DNA of 64,000 nt from Diadema setosum (taxonomy: Eukaryota > Echinodermata > Echinoidea > Diadematoida > Diadematidae), in assembly GCA_033980235.1 (NCBI GenBank), contig CM067075.1:7136668-7200667 (forward strand), in the 5' to 3' direction. The notes under the pieces are model-generated. The model had not been told where the DNA came from, searched no databases, and saw only the letters and a list, made by a program, of their open reading frames with translations. Made by a program: the position numbers and the translations under genes. Positions 44,732-54,000 of the stretch are shown piece by piece (the stretch's first letter is position 1; each line of letters begins with the position of its first letter).

Positions 44732-45013
44732 GGTTACAGCTCGTTATTCCGAAGGTTCGTTATTCCGAAGGCTCTTCAGTCCGAAGATTCCTTATTCCGA
44801 AGGTTCGTTTTTCCGAATTTCATTTTCGGATGAACAAATCTTCGGAATTACGAACCTTCGGAATAACGCCACAAATGTTCGGATTAACGAACCCTTTTTC
44901 ATTTTCGGATTAACGAACCTCTAGGTATAGGGAATTTGCGTGTTTCGGATTAACGAACCTTCGAAATAACGAACCTTCGGAATATCGAACCTTCGGAATA
45001 ACGAACAGCACCC
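44732..45013. mobile_element. 282-bp inverted-repeat element of iterated TTCGTTATTCCGAAGG units with 9-bp target duplication (copy A)
   Basis: The left end GGTTACAGCTCGTTATTCCG and right end complementary to GGGTGCTGTTCGTTATTCCG form the termini. GATGTTTGC occurs directly outside both ends (44,723-44,731 and 45,014-45,022), giving a perfect 9-bp target duplication. Within each half the 16-bp unit repeats in one orientation; the halves are mutually inverted. Long inverted repeats built from short tandem units recall the sea urchin TU foldback elements, and a 9-bp duplication is typical of Mutator-like elements; assignment to either is inference. No protein is encoded. Confidence 0.85.
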
Positions 45014-45444
45014 GATGTTTGCACCAGCAGGGGTTGAAAATACATTTTGTATTTTTCTCCCCCAAATCTCTTCGCATTTTGTACATGCATTCTTGAAAGG
45101 TACACGACATGGTTGAATTCGTGATGCTTTTTACGCCTATCTCTTCCTCGTTATAACGGACCATTCTGAAAGAATGATATTATTCATTTGTAAAATACAG
45201 AGTGAAATAATATGAACATCACGATGATTTCATTAATTATTTCGGCTGTAATCTTTTATGTAGTGTACACATCAATGTTTCACAACCAGCAAAACAACTG
45301 GAAGTCGGAACTAGCATGGAAAGGATTATGATTTTGCAGAGGTTGTGCTTTTCTAATATTTAAATAGATTAGGAGAGTCCATGTGAATTGAGTTGTACAT
45401 CATTTTAAATCTTAGAGTCTGCTCTTTCAGAAAGAGGATTGAGC

Positions 45445-45803
45445 TTTGAACTTTTTGCAAGATACTAAGAAACCACTAATGAAGTGCTACAGAGCATACC
45501 ATTCTCAGAGGAATTCAAAGTTCATTTGATGAAAATCGGTTTTGAAATGGCTGAGACATCCAAAAACAAAGTAAAACAAAGTAAAAGCGATTCTAATGAA
45601 AGGTTGGTTCCACCTTTAATTAGGAATTGCTTTATTTTGGATATTTCAGCCATTTCAAAACCAGTTTTCATCAAATAAACGTTGAATTATTCTTGAAATT
45701 ACGTGCCCTTTCATATTTCATAAGAGGTTTCTCATTATATCACACACACAAAAAAAAAAATATCTGAAACCAGGTCTCAACCAAAACTACACCATCCCTT
45801 TAA
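45445..45803. mobile_element. Foldback MITE (family III), copy in duplicate A
   Basis: Right end ...CACCATCCCTTTAA matches the complement of TTAAAGGGATTGTATAG at 13,139. The arms contain TTTGAAATGGCTGAGACATCC and its partner GGATATTTCAGCCATTTCAA around a GGTTGGTTCCACC centre. The left terminal region is diverged, so that border is approximate. Confidence 0.7.
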
Positions 45804-46009
45804 CCAGAAATCCATGTTTGGTGACTTTTGTGACTTTTTGGGGGTTTTGTGATGCAGAGTCACAATTGCAGTGTTAGATATAAAGCTACAATCAGACTAT
45901 TGAAGTTTGACTACTGAACTTCACTCAGAGTTTTGTCATAGAGTCCATAGGTGATGACATAAGTGCTTTGCCAGGCATTAACCAAACCAGAAATGAGACA
46001 AATCCCCCT

Positions 46010-46543
46010 TAGAAAAAGCACATCAGTCTCATGTGCCAAATTTCAAGTAAAATGCTCAAATACTGAAGGAGTAAACTGAATCCACAATTTTTTGTATTAT
46101 TTTAATTGAAAATGATGTTACCATGGCAACACAATGTTCCATATCTATGAAAGATGAAGTTTGCACAATTGCATATCATAGTGGTCACATGTGCCAAATT
46201 TCAAGCGAAATGCTCAAAAGCTGAGGGTGATGGCTGAACCCACAATAGTTTTGTATGCTTTTTATTCAAAGTCTGTTGTTACCATGGCAACGCATTGTTC
46301 AACAATGACGAAAAATGAAGTTTGCACTTCTACGTACTATACCGATCACATATGCCAAATTTCAAGCCATATGCTCAAAGACTGACGAATTTATCTGAAT
46401 TCACAATATTTTTAGATGCTTTTAAGTGAAAAAAATGCTGTTACCATGGCAATGCATTGTTCAACATCAAGAAAAGATTAGTTTTGCACATCTACATACT
46501 GTAGCGGTCACATGTGCCAAAATTTAGGTCAAATGCTAAAAAA
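46010..46543 (+). repeat. 161-bp-period tandem repeat, 3+ units (copy A)
   Basis: Units share CATGTGCCAAATTTCAAG, ATGCTCAAA and GTTACCATGGCAACGCATTG. The GTTACCATGGCAA core recurs at 46,117, 46,278 and 46,440 (spacing 161-162 bp). The array is cut off by the duplication junction. Confidence 0.85.
46117..46453. promoter_or_regulatory. RFX X-box-like palindromes in satellite units (copy A)
   Basis: GTTACCATGGCAAC at 46,117-46,130 and 46,278-46,291 matches the RFX X-box consensus GTNRCC-NN-RGYAAC exactly; 46,440-46,453 ends in AAT (one mismatch). Binding is inferred from the consensus only. Confidence 0.4.
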
Positions 46544-46608
46544 TAATGCTAAGATAAATGAAAAAAAATTTATCACTTTTGATTATGTCAACTTTTTCTT
46601 TTCTTTTT

Positions 46609-46648
46609 AATGATGGAAATAGATAAACTATTGAATTAAATTGAAGAT
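46609..46648 (+). mobile_element. CR1/L2-like 3' tail (copy B)
   Basis: Duplicate of 43,141-43,178 with one A-to-G change (GGAAATAGATAAAC). Confidence 0.35.
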
Positions 46649-46668
46649 ATTTTCAAATACTACAATTG

Positions 46669-46913
46669 AAGAGTTTGTTTGCAAAAACCGATAAGTCCAT
46701 ATTTGTCAAATGGAGATATTTGCGATTAAAGGTCAAGAAAAATAAAGAGAATAATAAGAAAATTTCTGCTTCTTTTGACCATAACTTCGAAAATGGACCT
46801 TTATATGTCGTGACCGATATATCATTTAAAAGGTATTATTTTGTACTTTATGACAGAGACCGTACTTCAAAATCTTCAAAAATGGACTTATCGGTTTTTG
46901 CAAACAAACTCTT
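46669..46913 (+). mobile_element. 245-bp MITE, copy 3, with empty-site comparison
   Basis: Perfect 32-bp terminal inverted repeats beginning AAGAGTTTGTTTGC. CAATTG lies on each side (46,663-46,668 and 46,914-46,919), while copy A has a single CAATTG at the same place, so the insertion and its duplication are read directly. Because CAATTG is palindromic, a 4-bp AATT duplication with the element starting at GAAGAG is equally possible. An 80-codon frame without ATG runs through the element. Confidence 0.95.
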
Positions 46914-47546
46914 CAATTGCAACATTATTTACATTTGTTCACCAAATTGTAAAATAATGTTAGACAGGAAGTATTTAAAACAATGTTTGCTGTAATGTCC
47001 ATCTTGGTAATTGAAAACAAACATTTTTATCCAATGATTAATAGTGACCCTTCTAGAAACAACTGTTGTGTGCATTTTTTTTATTTCAATATCTGTAGAA
47101 TATGGCATACTGATCCAATTGAAAAGAGATAAATCATGGAAGGGGGGGGGGGGGTACCTGCATGTCTACATGTATCAAGCTCCTGAAACAAACTTTAGCA
47201 ATCGCGTTATCTTAATAATGTACTATGATTGTTTGTTATTACCCTCTCCCTTTTCTAGTATCAAAACAACCTCATGCTCTTACAATGTTTGAAACAAGAA
47301 TATTTGACATAGCTAATCATTTTAAACTGTAAAATGTCCTATTTACAGCTTACCAGTAGATACTAGTGAATTCAATCTTTCAAAATCAATGATAGGGCTT
47401 TTCAATTTGATTTCTATAGCTTGTTATAGCAAAGGCTAAGCACCCATCTCTAACATACATATACTTTCTAATGTTCCATGTAATGCACTTTGTGTTTTGT
47501 TCGTAAGATATTAACTGTTCTTGTATATTGAATAAACTCCAAACAG

Positions 47547-47627
47547 CCAAGGACCAGACAACAGGTGAACTTCATCCAGTTCAGAGTTAAGGACTGGGGG
47601 CAAGATGAAAATGGAAAAGTCAAGTGA
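47547..47627 (+). CDS. Exon-like segment a (copy B)
   Basis: Duplicate of 43,826-43,906. It differs by two nonsynonymous changes and is still open to the same TGA. Confidence 0.18.
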   Translation, partial: PRTRQQVNFIQFRVKDWGQDENGKVK

Positions 47628-48032
47628 TATTGTCATAGATATTCCACCATCTTCATTTGGTATGTTAAATAATTATTTTTTAGCTATTAAAGCAAGTTGA
47701 GAAATCATGTTATCTTGATCATCTAAAGTGAATGCTTGTTATTAATTTCCCCTCTCATTCATTACTAAAACTACCTCATATTCTTACAATTTGCTAACAG
47801 GGGCTCATAATGATTCAAACTTTGAAAACTGGCTATTACAACTTGTCGTTCACACAATATATCTTACAAAATTGATAACCATTGATGAAATTTTTTGCTA
47901 TTGCTTATTTTAATAAAGATGTACACCCATCTCAGATATTTTTCAACTATCCCATTTGTGCTTGTGATGTTTCTGTTTGTATAGTATTTAACTGTTCTTA
48001 TATTTGCACATCCTAAGGCCTGAAGAGAGCTG

Positions 48033-48144
48033 AACCTCACCAAGCCTTGGGACAGACAACTGCAGCTGAACTTCACCCAGGTCAGAGTCAGACTGCAATT
48101 GGACTGTGAACTGTATAGCAGCATCTATCTACGACAGAACACAG
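48033..48144 (+). CDS. Exon-like segment b (copy B)
   Basis: Duplicate of 44,312-44,423 with the same frame and the same ACACAG/GTATGC donor-like border. No difference was noticed inside the segment. Confidence 0.2.
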
Positions 48145-48452
48145 GTATGCTTTTCTCAAATCAAACCTGAAAGTATAAAGATTTTACAAAATAAACAACT
48201 TGAATAGCAGTTGAAAAAAAGGCAACCTCTGTTGATGACATATCAGTTACAGGTAATTCGGTCTTTCTTATTTTAGCAATTATTGTAGACTTGGTGGACA
48301 AACCATGTCACCTCTATATGTGAACTGTTCCACACGAGAAATGAAGAAATTAGTGCATTTACATGCAATATTCAAATTATTTTACGCTGTGTGCGCCCAG
48401 CGGGATCGCGATGATTACATTAATTATTAAGGCTGTATTCCATGATGTTTGC

Positions 48453-48734
48453 GGTTACAGCTCGTTATTCCGAAGGTTCGTTATTCCGAAGGCTCTTCAG
48501 TCCGAAGATTCCTTATTCCGAAGGTTCGTTTTTCCGAATTTCATTTTCGGATGAACAAATCTTCGGAATTACGAACCTTCGGAATAACGCCACAAATGTT
48601 CGGATTAACGAACCCTTTTTCATTTTCGGATTAACGAACCTCTAGGTATAGGGAATTTGCGTGTTTCGGATTAACGAACCTTCGAAATAACGAACCTTCG
48701 GAATATCGAACCTTCGGAATAACGAACAGCACCC
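48453..48734. mobile_element. 282-bp iterated-unit inverted-repeat element (copy B)
   Basis: Duplicate of 44,732-45,013, again between two GATGTTTGC copies (48,444-48,452 and 48,735-48,743). It was therefore inserted before the 3.46-kb duplication. Confidence 0.85.
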
Positions 48735-49165
48735 GATGTTTGCACCAGCAGGGGTTGAAAATACATTTTGTATTTTTCTCCCCCAAATCTCTTCGCATTT
48801 TGTACATGCATTCTTGAAAGGTACACGACATGGTTGAATTCGTGATGCTTTTTACGCCTATCTCTTCCTCGTTATAACGGACCATTCTGAAAGAATGAAA
48901 TTATTCATTTGTAAAATACAGAGTGAAATAATATGAACATCACGATGATTTCATTAATTATTTCGGCTGTAATCTTTTATGTAGTGTACACATCAATGTT
49001 TCACAACCAGCAAAACAACTGGAAGTCGGAACTAGCATGGAAAGGATTATGATTTTGCAGAGGTTGTGCTTTTCTAATATTTAAATAGATTAGGAGAGTC
49101 CATGTGAATTGAGTTGTACATCATTTTAAATCTTAGAGTCTGCTCTTTCAGAAAGAGGATTGAGC

Positions 49166-49522
49166 TTTGAACTTTTTGCAAGATACTAAGAAACCACTAA
49201 TGAAGTGCTACAGAGCATACCATTCTCAGAGGAATTCAAAGTTCATTTGATGAAAATCGGTTTTGAAATGGCTGAGACATCCAAAAACAAAGTAAAACAA
49301 AGTAAAAGCGATTCTAATGAAAGGTTGGTTCCACCTTTTATTAGGAATTGCTTTATTTTGGATATTTCAGCCATTTCAAAACCAGTTTTCATCAAATAAA
49401 CGTTGAATTATTCTTGAAATTACGTGCCCTTTCATATTTCATAAGAGGTTTCTCATTATATCACACACACAAAAAAAAATATCTGAAACCAGGTCTCAAC
49501 CAAAACTACACCATCCCTTTAA
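49166..49522. mobile_element. Foldback MITE (family III), copy in duplicate B
   Basis: Duplicate of 45,445-45,803 with small homopolymer differences and one substitution at the centre (CCTTTTATTAGG against CCTTTAATTAGG). Confidence 0.7.
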
Positions 49523-49728
49523 CCAGAAATCCATGTTTGGTGACTTTTGTGACTTTTTGGGGGTTTTGTGATGCAGAGTCACAATTGCAGTGTTAGATAT
49601 AAAGCTACAATCAGACTATTGAAGTTTGACTTCTGAACTTCACTCAGAGTTTTGTCATAGAGTCCATAGGTGATGACATAAGTGCTTTGCCAGGCATTAA
49701 CCAAACCAGAAATGAGACAAATCCCCCT

Positions 49729-50620
49729 TAGAAAAAGCACATCAGTCTCATGTGCCAAATTTCAAGTAAAATGCTCAAATACTGAAGGAGTAAACTGAAT
49801 CCACAATTTTTTGTATTATTTTCATTGAAAATGATGTTACCATGGCAACACAATGTTCCATATCTATGAAAGATGAAGTTTGCACAATTGCATATCATAG
49901 TGGTCACATGTGCCAAATTTCAAGCGAAATGCTCAAAAGCTGAGGGTGATGGCTGAACCCACAATAGTTTTGTATGCTTTTTATTCAAAGTCTGTTGTTA
50001 CCATGGCAACGCATTGTTCAACAATGACGAAAAATGAAGTTTGCACTTCTACGTACTATACCGATCACATATGCCAAATTTCAAGCCATATGCTCAAAGA
50101 CTGACGAATTTATCTGAATTCACAATATTTTTAGATGCTTTTAAGTGAAAAAAATGCTGTTACCATGGCAATGCATTGTTCAACATCAAGAAAAGATTAG
50201 TTTTGCACATCTACATACTGTAGCGGTCACATGTGCCAAAATTTAGGTCAAATGCTAAAAAACTAAGGAAGTTAGGTCAATCCACATATTTCTTTGTATG
50301 ATTGGTATAGAAAAAAATGTTGTTGGCATGGCAACAGATTTCTCACACCCACACACGGAAGAAAAAAAAAAAGTGTCTTGCACGACTACACATTACATTA
50401 TCTGAGTCTATGCTGAATTTCAATTGCATTGCTTTAAACCTGAGAGTAGTAGTTCGATCCACAACAATTTGTGTAATTTTTATGAAAATTTGCCGTTGTC
50501 ATGGCAACGCATTATGTGATACTAACGAAAAGGGTGTCTTGGCACATCTACCTTTGACAGTGGTCACACATGCCAAATTTGGGGTCAATTACTCCAAAAA
50601 TGAGAAAGAAGTTTGATACA
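49729..50620 (+). repeat. 161-bp-period tandem repeat, 5 units (original array)
   Basis: Core palindromes at 49,836, 49,997, 50,159, 50,322 and 50,495 (spacings 161, 162, 163, 173). Units 4 and 5 lie beyond the end of the duplicated segment, so this array is the intact one and the array in copy A is truncated. Confidence 0.85.
49836..50508. promoter_or_regulatory. Five RFX X-box-like palindromes in satellite units
   Basis: Two exact matches to GTNRCC-NN-RGYAAC (49,836-49,849; 49,997-50,010) and three with one mismatch: GTTACCATGGCAAT, GTTGGCATGGCAAC and GTTGTCATGGCAAC. Confidence 0.4.
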
Positions 50621-50633
50621 ATGACTCTCTCAA

Positions 50634-50884
50634 AAAGCTATCACATAAATCTAGGAGTGCTCCTGACCACTCCTAGATTTATGTGATAGCTTTGCCAAGC
50701 GAGACTTTATGTGCTAGCTTTGTTCATGAAATGGTTTCTAGAAAAAGTCTCTCCTAAGTCTCAGTTTATGTGATAGATTTATGCGATAGCTTTTTCATGA
50801 AATGTTTTTTTTTAACAAAGTCTCTCCGAACTGTGACTAAGGAGAGAGAAAGTCTCTCTTAAGACTTTCATGAAACTGACCCCC
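50634..50884. mobile_element. Foldback element with a perfect 25-bp hairpin
   Basis: AAAGCTATCACATAAATC... at 50,634-50,658 pairs perfectly with 50,669-50,693 across a 10-nt loop. Further copies of the TTTATGTG(A/C)TAGCTTT motif (about 50,710 and 50,765) and AAAGTCTCTC motifs continue to TTTCATGAAACTGACCCC. GGGGTCAGTTTCATGAAA on the opposite strand is the sort of terminus carried by dispersed MITEs. Confidence 0.6.
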
Positions 50885-51035
50885 GGATCGAATCGGCGGT
50901 GAGGCAAAAATCCCGCCGATTGGATCCGGGGGATACGATATACTTGCCAAATTCCGCCGATTAGTTCCGGCGGAACTTGTCTACTGGCCGGAACGGATCG
51001 CCTGTGACACCGGCCAGTAGAACTTTCACGTCACT
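50885..51035. repeat. GC-rich repeat with CTACTGGCCGG hairpin
   Basis: CTACTGGCCGG (50,981-50,991) pairs perfectly with CCGGCCAGTAG (51,010-51,020). Earlier there are CGGCGG/CCGCCG inverted motifs (50,893-50,925 and 50,953-50,974). The 26 bp at 50,988-51,013 are the exact complement of 39,372-39,397. Confidence 0.55.
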
Positions 51036-54000
51036 ATATGGTGAGCGGACGAAATTTCATCGTTTTATTTACTCGCGAAAATGGCTGCCGCTGGATTTGG
51101 AACGCCTACATTTGAAATTCTCTCGACCACAAGGCTCTGCTGCATCATTAATCATTTCGTTCGGGCATTAGTACAATCACCCATACTCGGTACCTTCGAA
51201 AAAGTCCAAACACCCTCAGCTGTTGCATCAGCTGTGTAAAACTGTTCCAAAGGTACCTCTTGTAGTATGAAGACTTCTTACCTAATGCTCCCCCTATTGT
51301 TCAGGCTTTATCATTTGTATAATATTGCTCATGTATATGTGTGTTTCGTCCCCGTTTCTCGGCCCCTGGAAATTTCTAACATCCCAATGTCCAGACCGCT
51401 CGAACATTGCCTGAGCAATTTCATCCTTACAACCGGAAGTCCGAAGATTAAAAGTGAAAGACATCCGCGGAGCAGCTGTGTGAAATGGGAGGCGTGGCTT
51501 CCCTCGTCTTCCATCACGGCTGAAATTGAGCGGGAAAATGACATGTGCAAATTGAACGGGGGACTGCCGAGGAGAATCAAAGAGCAAAACTTCCTCGTCG
51601 TCAGCGCTGAAAGCTGGGATATTGACAGTAGGAACAACTAATGTAATTAAACGGGCGAAAGAAAAGACTGAGAGCGCCGAGTGATGAGTCGAATGTGCAA
51701 GACTCGCTGTTCCGTATACCAAACAGTCGCATTCACTACGAGGTAAAGAATACACCAATAAGGAGGGGAAACAAATAAACCTGACAATTTGCTTTCTCCA
51801 TCCTCCTGCCTAATGACACTGTTCTTCTAATGATGTTGAATTAGTGTGAGACTTTATTTCGCGCTTGAAACATTTTGTCTTCAATGTTCAGTCCCTTCTT
51901 CTATGTCTCTGCACACATCTTAAAATGTGAAAGGAGTATTCTTTAAGGCATTTAAGATTTTTTTTTCCACTTCATGATTTTTTTTTTTCCGCAAAAGTCT
52001 TTTCTTTTTTGAGCCGTCAGAGTCTTGGTCTACAAACTGTTACTTATTCTGCTCTGTGTCTAGGTTGTTTCAAAATAACCTCTTGTTACTTAAATTTTCT
52101 TCTCGCTGCTAAGATTACAACTGATGTTTTCGTTTGCACTGATCTTATTTTTCCTTATAATGTCAAAAAAAAAATGCTTGACGCCCGATGATTCTTTTCA
52201 CTGTTCACCCCATGATGCACTGCTCCAGACATCGCGCAAAGCTGGACTAATTATTTTTTTTTTCCTTGAAAACTGAAAGTGCAATGTATTTCAAATAAGT
52301 TTTCCCTCTTCGAAGTGTGAGATATAACGCACACATATACTTAAAAAAAAACTGTTGATACATTTACAGGGGCAGTGCAAGGGGGAGGTGGAGGGGTGTT
52401 GCAGCCCCCAACACGTCACATCACATCACGTTCGGCTCCTGCAAGCAAAACAAAAACTAAAGAAAGGGGGTGGTACCGTCGATCCTTAACCTAACCACAA
52501 GCTCTACCCATGCGCCCCCTTGCCGCAGTCGCCCCCCCCCCCCAACACCATAAGAATAATAACAACAACGACGACGACAAACGACAACTCAACATCAACA
52601 GCAACAACAGCAGCAGAAAAAAAAAAGAATGATTCGCGGCCCGTGCCGTGAGTAGACTGCAATGTTGCTTACGATGGGAACAACCATCTTGAGGAAACCT
52701 CGATCGTCCAGCAGGTGGCGGGACAAGTGACCAACGAGCACGACCACATGACCAAGGGTAGAGTCCCGCCAAAGGAACCTCCGTGTCCTGTCTGTCACGA
52801 TGGCCATGAGCTGCGGGGGTGATGCTCGGGCGTGGTTAATACGACAGCCGCTCCTATTGACTGCTTCGATTTTCTGACCGCGTTTTGTCTCCGTCGATCT
52901 TACCCTTCGTGGACAAGGGGAACATGACGGGGGTAACGTGGTTATTCTTAAACCTCTTTTTTATTTCCGTAATCACGGTAATCACTCTCTACGGAATACT
53001 GAAAGAAAGACAGTTCTCAGGCTAGAGAGGCTTAAAGTATGAAATTAAACGTATTAGTTTTATTGAAACTCATGGATTACGTTAGGAGATTGCTTAAACA
53101 TCATAAGATATTGTTTAGAAGATTTGTTTTCAATTGTGTTCAAGAGAGTGTCTAAAAACACGGTATTGCTAACCATTAGTGATCGCACAATTCGTACAAT
53201 TTCAAAGTGGAAAGGGATTTAAGAAGATCTGCCGAAGATGCTCTTCAAAATATAAGATTACTCGATTTGTTCAAACATTGCCAAAACATTGTAGTGCTTT
53301 AACTACAATGACAAACCGCATATGCTAGAGATGAGCTTGTTTACCGAAATGTAAAGGTGTGTAATTTCATTCACCTGCTGATCAGACGTCGATATATTTC
53401 GTTTTCCTCAGTTTTCTTTTGTCTATTTGTTCACTAAGTTTTCCTTGCTTCCTTTGTTCATATCATACTAGGCACACCGATCACAGACCACATTTCGGAA
53501 TTTTTAGTATTTGAAAATATCTTGGGATTCATGTATATTTCATTTCACTTCCCTTATTTTAAGGCCTGTTACATGTATCTATTTTCTCGTATGGGGGGGG
53601 GGGGGGTGTTGGAGCTATACACCTACGTGTTTAATACCACAGAGACAGAGCTCCTAAGAACAACTAAACAAAAAAAGTTTATTTACTAAGTGTACTCTCT
53701 CAGTACACACGATTGACATTCTCTTGAAATACATTCCCTGACAATTCCTTTATTATAATATCTCTATACCTTAAAACCCCATAGCAGGTACGTCTCACAC
53801 AAACGAATTCTCCTAACGACAGGGGAGGGGGGAGGTGGATAGATAATGGGAAGAGAAATACAAATGCATCTGATGCGCATTTATGTCATATCTACATTAT
53901 ATTATGAGTTTGGTACACATACTCGAGAAGTTCAGTGGAACGACGAACAAGCGCTTGATCGGGTAGGAAAGTGAGGAAAATAAAACAAGACGAGTTTTGC

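Larger units (their letters stand above)
43080..46543 (+). repeat. 3.46-kb direct duplication, copy A
   Basis: Colinear with 46,549-50,262. Every sub-feature is shared: CR1/L2-like tail, G run, two exon-like segments, inverted-repeat element with 9-bp target duplication, family III foldback, and 161-bp satellite. Differences are about 15-20 substitutions plus homopolymer length changes by eye, so roughly 99.5% identity. Copy A lacks the 245-bp MITE. Its left edge is CTAAGATAAATG. Its right edge is within the satellite. Confidence 0.95.
46549..50262 (+). repeat. 3.71-kb direct duplication, copy B (contains an extra MITE)
   Basis: Starts at CTAAGATAAATG like copy A. Longer than copy A by the 251 bp of the MITE plus its 6-bp target duplication. 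Constant offset from copy A of 3,721 bp after the MITE and 3,469 bp before it. At the right edge AAATGCTAAAAAA continues into CTAAGGAAG, the original flank. Confidence 0.95.

Noticed and set aside
46010..50620. CRISPR-like or other spaced repeat array
   Set aside because: The 161-bp units are contiguous and similar throughout, without unique spacers, and the DNA is eukaryotic.
51267..51758. Opposing 124- and 154-residue frames
   Set aside because: Both strands are open because stops are rare at this composition; neither product has a motif.
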